A stretch of 64,000 bases of DNA, from contig CM067555.1 of assembly GCA_034509755.1 (NCBI GenBank), positions 20,720,142-20,784,141 of the forward strand. The letters run 5' to 3'. Of the stretch, positions 47,499 to 60,902 are shown piece by piece. The notes beneath the pieces were generated by a model. That model was not told the origin of the DNA. It was given only the letters and a program-made list of their open reading frames with translations, and made no database searches. Source of the stretch: Anisodus tanguticus. Its lineage: Eukaryota > Streptophyta > Magnoliopsida > Solanales > Solanaceae. Both the position numbers and the translations under genes were made by a program. Each line of letters starts with the position of its first letter. Within the stretch, counting starts at the first letter, position 1.

Positions 47499-48542
47499 TT
47501 GCTACCAATGGACGTTCAAGATAGCCAGAGCGCTATTACCCCTGTTACCAACTTAATCAGTGAAGAGGAAACCAAAGAGTCATTTTTCGCGAAAATCCGC
47601 AAGCTGGAAAAGAAGATCAATTTGGTCAAGGCAATGATCAGAGAGGCTGACCAAATTCTGAATCTAGTGGGAAGTCCTCCAAAAGGAGTTACTGAGGGTG
47701 AACACTACAATGAAAACATCTCGGACGAGGTTAAAATAATGGTAAGAAGCTACATACCACTCTTGGGAGAATTAAAGACGCCCAAGAAAGAGACTGAGGC
47801 ACCCGAAGAGGATCTCAAACCCTATGAAAGAGAGTCAAGTGGGCCTTCCAATAAGGCTACCCAATATATTGAAATGCTAGATACTACGAGACCCCCCAGG
47901 GGTCGGCCAACACCGTCATCAACTTGGTGGTAGATGGCCCTCAAAGCCCATGTTTTTCCTTTTTGGGTCACACCAAGGCTCGTGCGGTGCATCGAGATAT
48001 TTGAGGAAATGAGGGCAGTCGAGGCATCATTCTTTAGTTACGAGATATTCCCGACATGTGCACCCATATATGCTCACAAGAGGTGCCTTTACATAAAAAT
48101 CAACCCAGCTACACCGTTGATGAATGCTCAGCCCTCAAGAGGAGGATCATGAGGCTGATTGATGACAAAATGATCTGAAACCTGTAAGGACCACACTCCA
48201 TGTTGGTTCTTGATCCAATCGTCCCTTGTAAAAAAATCACTTCGGATAAATAGATCTGGCGTTATAATATCACTATCTTTGAAAACTCGTATGCAAGTAT
48301 CTATCAAAAGCTGGCCAGTACCAGAAATATCCATCCAATCGAGGCTTTTTGGAAGCCCTTACCCAACAGATCAAACTGAAACAGAATTTGTTTGTTTTAC
48401 TCAGGAGCACCCGGACATGACATCGAATAGTGTGAATCCTTTAAGTTTGAGTTGGAGCATTTGGTCAACACCGTGGAAATTTGGGTACTATTACCCTGTC
48501 GCTACTAGGAAGCAAGGTCATTGGCCAAATGCGTGGTTGTAA
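47499..48542 (+). pseudogene. additional Tat-2 reading frame of unknown function
   Basis: 47499-47933 is open for 144 codons, with a Lys/Glu-rich helix (FFAKIRKLEKKINLVKAMIR). It then breaks into other frames. Two later blocks look alike: CSALKRRIMRLIDDKMI near 48130-48180 and GAPGHDIE.CESFKFELEHL near 48400-48465. Both resemble the C-x-x-(L/F)-K linker seen between gag and protease in Tat elements. They lie upstream of the recognised gag (49147), so this may be an extra ORF or a displaced fragment. I do not recognise a defined domain. Confidence 0.4.
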
Positions 48543-49146
48543 GGACGACAACCCGCCATGGAGTCAAGGAGAAGCCATCTTTTGGGTAGATTTAGATGTC
48601 CCATTTTTCCAATCAAATATTATCCCTTCCTATTTATTGTAATATAAACTACATCCGACCTGATATCCCAAGAGGGATACGTAGGAAGCCCTTATCGGGC
48701 CTGCTCCGAGAATATTTTAGGTAGAACAAAATTAGGGGATGATTTTCATATAAATCGAACTATGGAAGGGCCTGACTTCCCGCAGACGGATACGTAGGCA
48801 GTCTATGTAAACTCGGTCTTTATATTATATAAAATTTATATTCCCCATTTCAAGAATGACAAAACCACAAAGGGGTCGCCCCGGGGTGGGTCCCGACGAC
48901 ATTATTGAAGCAAGTCAACCATAGACTCCCAAACCAAAATCCACAAAAAACAAAATGACCAAAATACCCAAAACCTCATAAAGGAGGATTAATCAAGTAT
49001 TTGGATCAAATGTATGAGTTTATGTGCTATTTTGCCTTGCGTGTTTACTTGCAAATCTATCTGTGATATTTTGCACTTTTTAGTTATCACTAACGTACTG
49101 ACATCATCTGTCTTTGTGTTTTTCTTAGCTTAAAGAGAGGGTCGAT
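48543..49146 (+). repeat. pre-gag spacer with two 'gggatacgtagg' units
   Basis: Units near 48660 ('gatatcccaagagggatacg') and near 48775 ('gacttcccgcagacggatac') are each followed by taggaagcc/taggcagtc. They are variants of the core repeated after pol in Tat-1 (905-1290). Non-coding. Confidence 0.6.
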
Positions 49147-49648
49147 TTGTGTCGTGTCACGCTGGCATACTTCACAAGATCAAAAGTTGCGACAACATCT
49201 CTTTTGAAGCAAGAGAAAGAGACAATGATTAATAGTTCGGACAACGAGCGTAAAAATAACACACTCATCATAGGTGAACCAGTATCCTCTAACCCAAAAA
49301 AGGCTTCGCATCACGAGGATTTGATCGCCATACTATTTGAGAAAGTAGCTATCCTTCAAAATAAGGTTACAAGGGCTGAAATGGCCAATGCCTCCAATGA
49401 AACGCCCGTTGAAAAGAGTCATCCTCCGCCATTTCCATCTCTAAGTTCCCTTTTACCAGACCACTTTACTGCCTACTATACTAGAACGGTGCCACCTACC
49501 AAAAATCCACTCACTGCTGAAATTCCCCATATTGGTACCTCTTACCATACTCCACCACCCAATAATGCAATCCAGATACCTGGAACTTCTCGCCCGGTGC
49601 CTTCGTACCAAGAACCACCTCTTACTCATAAAAATCCCATTATCCACC
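49147..49648 (+). pseudogene. Tat-2 gag, N-terminal part, cut by element B
   Basis: Gag packages the element RNA into particles. This N-terminal region has TRSKVATTSLLKQEKETMIN, then a coiled segment (EDLIAILFEKVAILQNKV) and a Pro-rich stretch (PPPFPSLSSLLPDHF). It is open until the ccacc target site at 49644-49648, where element B enters. The coding continues at 58333. Frame codons past 49648 belong to the inserted LTR. Confidence 0.7.
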
Positions 49649-52398
49649 TATCACATCCCAAATTGGGGAATGCGCGGGCACCAACCCTTTTCCCACCTGG
49701 TAGGAAAACCCGCCCTTACAGGTTCATCCAACAATATAAATAAAAAATAAGAGCAATAGAAGTCTAAAACATAGATATATTATAATGCGGAATACAATAC
49801 TACCCAAAGAATCTTGTCTAAATAGTACAAGAGCTTCTAAGTATACAAGTGAAATAAAAATTACAACTACAACCTGAATACAACTTTTGTTTAGAATGAG
49901 AATTAAACATATAAGTCTAGATGAACTTCACTAGATCCTTGAAGGCTAATCGAACCTCGCTAATGTATCTGCAACAACTCTACACCCCAAAAAGGGTATA
50001 ACAAGAGTAGTATCAGTACAAACACTATGTATCTGGTACGCATCATAGGTCGACAATAGTTAGCTAACATAAATAAAGTAATAGACTGAAGGATAGATAT
50101 GCTCGCAATCAAGTACAACACAACACAGTCCAATAATAACCACTCCGGTACAAAAAGGATCAGTAGCTGAATCATAGCCTATGGTGAAACACCTAAACCC
50201 AAGTCTGCCAAGTTCCACGATTTCAAAGAATAATCACAAACACAAGTACAATTAAAAATTTGATCCATAGATGTAAATGAGATGATAAGAATGAATGCTT
50301 ATGGAATGCAATTCAATGGACACATGCAATCTCTGTACACACATGCTCAGGGCGAAATATCTCTACATCCCAGAAGTCATGACTCGTGGGGGACGCGCGA
50401 AGTCCATGTACTAGCCACTTCGTATCACACATACTGGAGATGACTCTACCACCGACTATACCGCTAGCCATTCCGTACACAGCTCAAAGATGGTTACACA
50501 GTCAATAAATCATAAGAATCACTATTATTTCCTTCTCACTTATCACAATCACACCAATCACAGATAATATCAATATATCATGAAAATAAGAATGAATGCA
50601 ATGCAATGACAATATCAAGTGTATCATATAAATTCCCAATCGTGCCACACATGGACACATATCACAATATAAGTATCAAGTTAAGTCCCTTCCTTTATCC
50701 ATGATAATATCAAGATAAGTGATATACAACTATATCACAAGGATGATATGGCGACCAAGTGCAATCCACTATCCAATGTTAATAAATCACAAGAGAAAAC
50801 AACCACAAATCAATCAACAGTACCAAACTTAGTAATACATCCCAACTTCATACCTGAAGGCGTACATGATTTTTCCGACAATAACTAACTATATATACTC
50901 TTCGCTAATCGAAGTCTAACCAGAAGGTAAGTCGTAACGTACCTGGAAGGTCGAACAAGTGCCACGAACTATCTAACTCAAGATTTCTTCTTCCGAAACG
51001 TCTCAATAAGAAAAGTCTAGCAATTATGAATTTTAAATTAAAACAAGAGTTGAAGGATATCCATAAAAGTCTTAGGAGAATTTGGGTTGAAAAGTTAGTT
51101 TGAAAACTCATTCCCCACCTCGAAGGGAAAAATAGTCATTCCGTAGGAAATTTGGGTTTGATATAGTCAAAATATTATTCTAGGAAGTCATATGAACCTA
51201 ATGGTACCCATATTGACATACTTTTTTATCTGAACTCAAAAGTCACCCAAAATAGAATTCCGAGCCACAAAGTGCAAAATAGGAAATTTAGTGCAAAATA
51301 AGTTTACCCATGACTTATTGAGTCTACATACCAAAAATAGTTGAAATCCATCCACTAATTGTATCCCAAATTGAGGAAACACTTATTTTATTTTATACCC
51401 AAAACCCTCATTTTCCCCAACCCAAATCGTGGATAAAAATCACAACCAACACAAATAATCATGGGAAATCAACAAAATGAACGTTAGATACTAACCCCCT
51501 TGTTGATACGAGAACAATGCCACAAACATTACCTCCAAAGGAGCTCTAGAACTCAAGATATGTTCAAAATAAGAAAGAAATGCAGTTTGATTTTTTTATA
51601 GCCCAGAAGCCTGCCCCAGCGGCCCAGAGTCCGCCCTAGTGGCCCAAAGGCCTGCCCCAGTGAACACACCAGGTACAACAATAGCTGTCCGCGCTAAAAT
51701 GAGCATAACATCCTCATACGAAGACGAAATGCAACTTTTTGCTATGGCTTCGTAATTACGATACGCATCTATTCCAACAATCAAAACTCAATTCCAATAT
51801 CAAATGAACATAATGGTATATTGAAACGTCGAAGGGGAGCGACTTAAGACAACGACTCAAACACCCTAGATTGACCAAATGAAATCTAAATCCAATTATG
51901 AAAGTCTCTACAAGTCAAAAATGATCATATGAAGTTGCTCGAACTCTCAAAACACTAGTATGGATCTGTCTTGACCCGATGTTGACTTTGGTCAACTCCA
52001 AACCATCTCAAAAGCTAATTTCTTGCCCAACCATCTTAATCACATTCGAACATCTCAGGAACCAACCCAATGACTCCACTAAGTCATAAATCACATCACC
52101 GACCTAATAAAAATAATAAATTTTTGAATCTGGGTCTTATTTCTTCTGTGACCGTCTTTTCACCATAATTAGGCATATATTATTCTAAAACCGATTTAAT
52201 TGTCAAAAACTAATCAAACGAACTCTAAAATTAGCTCCGTCAATTTCTACATGTCATAAATAATATTTCAAATCTAACATGATCTTCAAATTACCAATCA
52301 GAGCACGTTTTCTAGAATATACAATTTATCCAAATAATTGAATGCTAGAATTTCCATAGTGAAACCTTCCCCCAAAGTGAACCAAATGACATCCACTA
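49649..52398 (-). repeat. left LTR of element B (3' LTR on minus), inner end missing
   Basis: Matches 55428-about 58200. About 135 bp next to the interior, and the polypurine tract, are absent. Shared blocks include 'acaagtacaattaa', 'gaatgaatgc' and 'ctccgtcaatttctacatgt'. Confidence 0.8.
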
Positions 52399-55300
52399 GT
52401 ACCGCTTGTTTATGTTATCAGTAAAAACTTCCTCTAACTTATTTCAATGCCTTAAATTTCCACCCTTCCATACCCAAAATTTCTTCAACCAATGATTCCT
52501 ATATATTTGAACTGGCTTCGCTCAAATTCCCTAATTTGATCACCACATTACCTCTTTAAGCGCCCAGTTGAATCCGTAATTATCACCGTCATCCTTTAGT
52601 TGTAGCCACAACCAAAATCCAACATCTACTTGATAACATAGTTTGATTTTACTAGCCTTCCTTCTCAACTATCAAGGTCGTCATTGCCCAAAATCCCTTT
52701 GAACCACATACACACGTCACGAGTCCAATTTTTCTCGAATCTTCAAATCACCATACTATAAGCATACCTATTGATTATCTTGCCATGCCAGATCCATAGA
52801 AATCAACTTATCACTTTACAGACTTCTCATAACCATTTGTACCTCCTTAATACATTGCCAATTACCCGTGTAAACCAATAGAACTATTTTAATCATTGTC
52901 ATCCGAAAATGTCATCAATCCTACTTGCAAACTCAATGAGACCCAATAACGCTGCCATACCTCCATTTCGAATTGAAATCCATCAAACCACTGTCGGTGG
53001 TTTACTAGAATACTATAAGTCCTTCAGGTAATATAAACACATGCCACCCAACCCTAAATAAACAAACTGACTTGGGATAAAATACCGAATATCTAAATCA
53101 CCAATAGTCCTGAACTGATTCCATACATAACTGATAGGATTCCCGCAAGCATGCGGTGACCTATTCCATCATTTTTCTCATGAGTACTCAATCATGTGCA
53201 ATCACACACGACTCTAAAACATGGATTCAATCCAGATCATCAACTTAGTATCGAAGACCTGTACCTTGATTGTAACCTTTATGTTTCTCAACTTGCACCT
53301 GATACACAAGTCTGATAGGACCCCATGACCTCTAAACATCAAATCCTCATTGTACTTTCTTTTAACTAGCCAACAACTTCGAACATTTCGAGCAAAGCCT
53401 GCGGCCTCTTTTACTACACCTTCACCCATCGAGTCTCTAATAGTAAGACCTCACTATCCTTTATCAATCTAGAAGGAATCAAATCCAGCAAACCTAGCGC
53501 CTTACCAAATCCTAATGCATCTACTATACGATCCACGTATCTTACCTTATGCAATTACCTCAAGTCTTTACTACCTAAAATACTCACCCGTGCCATTACT
53601 CAACAACGCTTCAACACAGACTACCACTAGTCGCCAATCACAAACCTCTTAGAAAATTCATCATAATACTTAGTTAATTACCATAGACCTACTCCTCCGA
53701 GCATACTAACAATTTCACCTGATCTGAAAGGTGTGAAAGTAAATCCACCATAATCCACACCTAACCCAAGAATTCCCGTTGCTTTGAATCAAAATTCTCC
53801 CCTTTCTATAAGAGATACATTACTCATTCCAAATTATCTTAATTTCTTAATTCACCCCCTTGTTCAAATCATTACCACCACTAATGACGATCATTTCTCA
53901 AACCTGCTAACATTCTCATATTGTTTCGTCGAAGTATCCTTGCCAAAAATCCCTAACCGAAATAATCCTTCTTCTATATTGGTTTATAAGTCCACTGACC
54001 TGATCATCGATGTCTAAAAAGATCTTCACACCTAGTATTAGTCACATCGTCATCAATTTGTTACCGTAAATAATCCCATTGACCAACACCTTATTCGATA
54101 ATTCTTAAATGATGCTCACCTACGAAGAACAAACCCTTACCTTATCTTGTTGAATCATAAACATCTAACTAACCATGCAAATTGTTTCATGTCCTTCAGT
54201 CAACTCTAAAGTCATTATATCAGTAATTATAGAATTCCTCAAGTATTAACCTTTGCATACCGATGCCCACAAATCTCATCCAAAAACTAGATGCAACACC
54301 CGGTAATCCTTTAATATACCTCCACACTTGTCCAGCGCAAGAGTTATTCCTATTAGTCAATCACTGGCTCCCATTAGCCTACAACGAGTCCAACATACCA
54401 ACACATATACGACTTTCACACTCACCCAATACTAAACAACTGTGAAATACTCACATATCAACAATCTCTTGGTTTCAACAATCCCCTAACATCACTAACT
54501 TCAAAAATACCAAATGAACCCACAAACACACTTTTTGAGTGAAGAAACGTGAATGTATATCCCACTAAGATTCACTCATCACAAGTAACACTGCCACTTG
54601 ATTTCGATCAGAAAACCATTCCCTGAAATAACTCACAACCATTAATTCTACTCTCCTATCACAATATTGTCAAATCGAAGTAAACTCAACAATTCATAGC
54701 CTATACGATATTTGCTCGCGTACACCTTGCAACTTATCCCAACAAACACGTCAGTTACCAATTGTTCAATTCCTATAGTGGAGATTGATCCATCCAAATT
54801 CTCTTCCTTACGCCTCCGTCCCATAGGATAAATAGGTACTCCTACCATCCGGCCCTAAGAAGTCTTACTTTCTCACACTTATCACTAAGAGGTCGCCCTT
54901 CAAGTCCATATTCCCAACTTCTCTTCACAATCTTAGCACGGTCACTGTCCTCTTTGTCAAATCAATTAATCTTTCCCAAGTTTACACTTGTCTTCAGATA
55001 TTGACATATTTACCCTTCTATTGCTGAATTGTTGGCTTGCCATTGATACGCTTGTGCCATAAAACTATCATACTAAACTTTGACGATGCTGAAACTTTCC
55101 CACTCTAAGCACACCTCGAGCAACCCTTCTTGTTAAGCCATAGTTACACTTACCCCACTTTTTAGCAACCAACCATTGAAGACATGTCGATCATGCAATC
55201 GCCCCCATTAAGAACCGAAAAGGTGAAGAAGTTTCAGATACCAATTGAAATCGACTAGCTACTAATTTGAATGTTGTAGCATGAAAGGAATGAAAGAATA

Positions 55301-55427
55301 GAAATTTCCTAGATGTCTTAAAGCCTCCTAATTATAAGTGTGGCGCGTAATACACCCATAAGTAGGACTCCACTAGACATTTCTCGTGTACTTATAGACC
55401 AGATCACTTAGGGCTCTGATACCAACT
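52399..55427 (-). other. non-coding interior of element B
   Basis: About 3 kb. Open frames such as 53214-53429 and 54648-54848 (minus) have no recognisable motif. Blocks collinear with the interior of element A are described there. Confidence 0.65.
55413..55424 (-). promoter_or_regulatory. primer-binding site of element B
   Basis: On the minus strand TGGTATCAGAGC, complementary to the 3' end of initiator tRNA-Met, the commonest plant LTR-element primer. Three bases separate it from the LTR (55428). Confidence 0.85.
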
Positions 55428-58332
55428 TGCACATCCCAAATCGGAGAACACGCGAGCACCTACCATTTTTATCACCTGGTAGGCGAACTCATCCCTTACA
55501 AGTTCATCCAACAATATAAATAAATAAAAAGAGCAATAGAAGTCTAAACTATAGATATATGATAATGCGGAATACAACACTACCCAAAAGGAATCTAGTC
55601 TGAATAGTATAAGAGCTTCTAAGTATACAATTGAATTAAAAATTATAACCACAACCTGAATACAACTTCTGTTAAGAATGAAAATTAAACAGAGAAGTCT
55701 AGATGAACTCCACGAGATCCTTAAAGGCTAATCGAACCTCACTCGTGGATTTGTAATAACTCTACACCCCGAAAAGGGTGTAGCAAGAGTAGTATCAGTA
55801 CAAACACAATGTACTGGTAGGTAACATAGGGCAACAATAATTAGCTAACAAATATAAAGTAACATACTGAAGGATAGACATGCTTACAATCAAGTACAAT
55901 ACAACACAGTCCAACAATATCCACTCAAGTACAGAAAGATCAATAGTCGAATCATAGCCAATGGTGAAGCACCTAAATCCAAGTCTGCAAAGTTTCATAA
56001 TTTCTTAGAATAATTACAAACACAAGTACAATTAACAAATCTAATCCATCGATGTAAATGAGATAATGAGAATGAATGCATATGGAATGCAATGTAATGG
56101 ACACATACAATATTCGTACACACATACTCATGGCGGAATATATCTACGTCATGGCAGTCATGATCCATGGGGGACGCACAAAATCCATGTACCAGCCACT
56201 CCGTATTACACAGCCTGGATATGACTCTACCACCGACCACACCACTAGCCATTCCGCACACAGCTTAGAGATGGTTACGCAATCAATAAATCATAAGAAT
56301 CACTGTTGTTTCCTTCTCACTTATCACTATTACGCCAATCACACATAATATCAATATATCATAGAAATAAGAATGAATGTAATGCAATGACAATATCAAG
56401 TGTATCGTATAAATTCTCAATCGTGCCACACGTGGACACATATCACAATATCAATACCAAGTTAAGTCATTTCCTCTATCTATGATAATATCAAGGTAAG
56501 TGAGATACAACTATATCATAAGGACGATATGGCAACCAAGTGAAATCCATTATCAAACACTAGGCAGCAACCAATAAATTATAAGAGGCAACAACCACAA
56601 ATCAATCAACAGTACCTAACCTAGTAATCCATCTCAACTTCATTCACGAAGGAATACATAGTTTTTCCTACAGTAACTAGCTATATATACGCTTTGCTAA
56701 CGAAGTCTAACTAGAAGGTTAGTCATAACCTACCTGAAAGGTTGAACAGGCGCCACAAACTATCAAAATCAAGCTTTTTTTCTGAAATATCTCAGAATAA
56801 GAGAAGTCTAGAAATTGTAAATTTTAAATTAAAATAAGATTCGAAGGATACCCATAAAAGTCTTAGGAGAATAGTCTCAGGAGAATTTCGGGTTGAAAAG
56901 TTAGTTTCAACACCCATTTCCCACCTCGAAGGGAAAATTATCATTTCATAGGAAATTCAGGTTCGATACAGTCAAAATATTATTCTAGGAAGTCATACGA
57001 ACCCAATGGTACCCATATTGACATACTTTAAATCTGAACCCAAAAGTCACCCAAAATAGGATACCGAGCCACGAAGGGAAAAATAGGAAATTTAGTGAAA
57101 AATTAGGTTACCCGTGACTTATAGAGACTACATACCAAAAATAATCGAAATCCATCCACTAATTGTATCCCAAATCGAGGAAAACTTATTTTATTTTTAT
57201 GTCAAAAAACCTCATTTTTTCAACCCAAATCATGGATAAAAACCACAATCAATGGAAATAATAATGGGAAAACAACAAAATTAAGGTTATATACTTACCC
57301 TCTTGTTGATACAAGAACAATGACGCAAAAATCACCTCAAACAGAATTTTAGAACTCAAGATATGCTCAAAATAAGAAAGAATGCAATCTAATTTTTTTA
57401 TAGCCCAGAAACCCGCCCCAGCGGCCCAGAGTCAGCCCCAACGGCCCAGAGTTCGCCCCAGAGGCCTAGAGATCCGCCCCAGCGAACACACCAGGTACAA
57501 CAACAATTGTTCATGCTAAAATGACCATAACTTCCTCATATGAAGGCGAAATGTGATGATTCTTTTTTGCTATGGCTTCGTAATTATGATACTCACCAAT
57601 TCCAACAATCAAAACTCAATTCCAACATCAAATGAATATAATGGTATATTGAAACGTCGAAGGGGAACGACTTAAGCCAATGACTCAAACACCATATCTT
57701 GACCAAATGAAATCCAAATCCAATTCCGAAAGTTTGTACAAGTCACAAATGTCATACGAAGTTGCTCGAACTCTCAAAACACCCAAATATATTCGTCTTG
57801 ACCCGATGTTGACTTTGGTCAACTCCAAACCATCCCAAAAGCTAGTTTCTCGCCCAACCACCTTAATCACATTAGAACCTCTTGGGAACCGAACCAATGA
57901 CTTTACTATGTCATAATCACATTCCGGACCTAACGGAAATAACAATTTTTTAATATGGGCCTTATTTCTTTCGTGACCGTCTTTTCACCATAATTAGGCA
58001 AATATAATTCTAAAACTGATTTAATTTGTCAAAAACCAACCAGCTGAACTCTAAAATTAGCTCCGTCAATTTCTACATGTCATAAAAATATTTCAAATCT
58101 AACAGGATCTTTAGATCACCAATCAGAGCACATTTTCCCATAATAAATAATTTATTCAAATAATTGAATGCAAGAATTTCCATAGTGAAACCTTCCCTCA
58201 AAGTGAACCAAATGACATCCGTTTGACTTCAAATTTTGCAAGCAGGTCAAAATAATGACTATGGAGCTTCTGGAATATATGATATGCTAAAATAAAGAAT
58301 CGGTTCTCAAAACGACCGATCGGGTCATTACA
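55428..58332 (-). repeat. right LTR of element B (5' LTR on minus), complete
   Basis: 2905 bp, tgcacatccc to gggtcattaca. A short block with 'gcggcccaga' and 'cgccccag' words repeats near 57410-57490. Compared with the left LTR it differs by many point changes, so the insertion is not recent. Confidence 0.82.
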
Positions 58333-59790
58333 CCACCTAAGCACTATCACACTTCCTGCTTCACAAACCGCAAACACTCCAGAAATCACCCAACACATCA
58401 CACAGTATCCTTTTACACCCCTGTCACTCTAAATGACCTTTCTCCATAATTAGACCATTATGAGGAAATGGAAAAGGCTTGGAGGGCCGAACAAAATAAA
58501 TGGGACATGGGAATGGAGCAGAGAATAATGGAGTTGCTCGAGTAGTCTATTAGAGCCACCCAAAAAGCAATGGGGCTAAGATACGATGACCTTTGCATAC
58601 ATCTCGACCTAGATTTACTCTGGGGATTCAAGGTTCCCAAGTTTGAAATATTCAAAGAGATAGGATATCCCAAATCCTACTTGCGACCAATTGGTCGGTG
58701 TAAAGAGAAACTAGGCCCTGATCATGAGGCTTTTAAGCTGAATCTTGACAGGAAAAGATTTCGAGTGGTTTACCGCTCAAGACATACGTCGTTAGGCCAC
58801 TAATGAAGACATGGCAGAAGCCTTCATGGAAAGGTTCTGATTTAATGTGGAAAATGTGCCTGACTGATACTACATGGAAAAGGTCAAATAGAAATCCGCT
58901 GAAAATTATTGCGAATATATAAGTAGGTAGAGGGATGAGTCAGCTCGAGTACAACCGCCAATGAGCGAAGAAGAGTTGGTCTCTGTTTTTATCCGATCAC
59001 AAGAGTTGGACTTTTATGACCGCATGCTTTCTATGGCGGGAAGGTCATTTTCTGAGTTAGTCAGAATGGAAAAGGCTATAGAGGATGGCCTCAAATCTGA
59101 CAGGATTAGTGTATCCAACAAGTCTACTCACCAGAGCATTCTGGGGCCCTTGAGGAAATAGAAAGAGGGCATGGCAACCGTCTCTTATACAACTAGCCCC
59201 AAAACCAAAAAGTAAGAGGGACCAGACTCTCCCCTCGATATATATCAATCACTACCCCAAAGAAATTATGTGCAAGCACCATAAAACCCTGTGCCTGCTT
59301 TTTACGTACAACCAAACATTCAAACACCCACGCCCGCTTACCAAGTTCCACAACCAAATCTCCAAGCGCCTACTCTTACTTACCAAGATCCACATCCAAA
59401 TTATCAAATACCGCACCCATTTATTGAGCTCCATAAAATCAACCACTCTATGCCATATACAACTTGCTACGTCCTAACTTCGAGAAGAAGTCACCTCAGG
59501 TATTCACCCGATTGATCGAAACACGAACTAAGGTGTTCAAAAGGTTGAGCATCGTCGGTCTTATCCAGACTGTTCCTCCTAAACCCGACAATCTCGAAAA
59601 CCTTTTCTTTCGAGCTAATTAAACATTCGCCTATTATTTTAGAGGAAATAAACATAATACAGAGGATTGTATCAACTTGAAACACAAGATACAAGACATG
59701 ATCGACAAAAATAGAAATCACCCTACAGACAGCGGCACCAAATGTAAACACCAACCTTTTGCCTAATTATGGTAATAGCAATATCTAATG
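58333..59790 (+). pseudogene. Tat-2 gag, central and C-terminal parts
   Basis: Continues after element B. 58455-58550 has a charged helix (KAWRAEQNKWDMGMEQRIME). 58570 onward reads MGLRYDDLCIH and KVPKFEIFKEIGYPKSYLR, the start of the retrotransposon gag domain. After a shift near 58780 the domain continues (VFIRSQELDFYDRMLSMAGR, FSELVRMEKAIEDGL) to about 59160. A Pro/Gln-rich stretch (59230-59440) follows. 59500-59740 has the gag-protease linker with NTEDCINLKHKIQDMIDKN. Stops occur at 58543-58545, 58801-58803 and 59159-59161. The gag lacks a CCHC knuckle, which is common in Tat elements. Confidence 0.75.
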
Positions 59791-60160
59791 ATTGAAAGGG
59801 AAGAAGACCGGGTTGTATGCAAGCCATTGGTCTAAGAGCCTATCGAAGCGCTAGAGCAAACAATGGCCTCTCTTACCATTCAAGAGCGCCCTCAATTCAA
59901 GGTATTGATCCCTATGCCAATCACAACACAAGTGTCTCAAGAGATAGTGCGGGCACCAAGAAAAGAATTTGTTGTCTAGGCCGTAGACGCCCATGGTATG
60001 ACCCGATCTGGGAGATGCTACTCTCTCGAGGAATAGGCACAAGAAGCGCCAAGAAAAGAAGGAAACCAGAGAAGGCCTATTATAGAAGGTGAGGCCGAAG
60101 ACTTTTAACGCAGAATGCAGCCTAAAGAATAGTCTATTACTGAATATCTAAAGAAAAAAT
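59791..60160 (+). other. degraded linker between gag and protease
   Basis: The frame 59817-60092 has no domain that I recognise. It is probably a shifted piece of the polyprotein linker, as the surrounding blocks are in other frames. Confidence 0.4.
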
Positions 60161-60902
60161 AAGTTAAGATATCAGTGTTGACACTGCTATTAAGTTCCCC
60201 ACAACATCATCAAGCTTTGATGAGAGTACTAGACAAGGTACATGTCTTTGAAAGCATAAGTAGTGAGAACATGACTGATATGGTGGCCCATGTTATAGGA
60301 GCCACCATATCTCCTTCACTCAAGATGAATTGCCGAAGGAAGGAATGGCACACAACAAAGCACTCTACATAACCATTAAATATAGAGAAAAGATTATGGC
60401 ACGAGTGCTGGTAGACAACGGAGCTGGCCTCAATATCTATCCCAAATCTAAGCTCAGAAAATTAGGCTACGATGTCAGAAAAATACGCCAGAGTCATACA
60501 ATTGTGAGAGACTTCGATGGAGCCCAGCGTGACCTAGTTGGAGAAGTGGATCTCAATATCCAAATAGGGCCCGTTGAATTCACTACTGAATTCTAAGTCA
60601 TGGCAATCACTGCCAATTACAATATGTTATTGGGAAGGCCATGGATCCATATGGCTGGAGCAGTACCATTATCCTTGAACCAATCTCTGAAGTTCGTGTG
60701 GGAAGGCCATGAGGTTGTGTTCCATAGAGAGGGTAGCATTTACAACTATCCCAATAATTTTGTGCCGGTAATCGAAGAAGCTTCCAAAGGCATAGATTTT
60801 CACGTAGTTGAACTGGTAGAAGTTGCTCACAAAAAAAATAACGAACAGAACCCCATGTCAGTGGCATATAAAATCAGTGCATTTACTATGCTCCAAAACT
60901 AG
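60161..60902 (+). pseudogene. Tat-2 aspartic protease region
   Basis: Retroviral-type protease that would cut the polyprotein. 60330-60596 contains ITIKYREKIMARVLVDNGAG, where the catalytic triad is D-N-G instead of D-S/T-G, then LNIYPKSKLRKLGYD and EVDLNIQIGPVEF. A stop at 60594-60596 is followed in frame by YNMLLGRPWIHMAGAVPLSL, the usual block after the protease, open to 60902. Upstream (60161-60330), PQHHQALMRVLDK is the usual lead-in. DNG is a familiar variant in this lineage and is not by itself a sign of damage. Confidence 0.8.

Larger units (their letters stand above)
49649..58332 (-). mobile_element. non-autonomous gypsy-like LTR element B (LARD-like)
   Basis: Flanked by ccacc at 49644-49648 and 58333-58337. 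The left LTR is 49649-about 52398 (its TG is changed to ta, and it is shortened at the inner end). The interior is about 52399-55427 and the right LTR is 55428-58332. On the minus strand the primer-binding site GGTATCAGAGC sits three bases from the right LTR, so the right LTR is the 5' one. The interior lacks gag/pol motifs and is collinear in part with element A. It inserted into Tat-2 gag. Confidence 0.82.

Noticed and set aside
49453..49647. Minus-strand frame opposite gag
   Set aside because: Antisense shadow of the readable gag frame.
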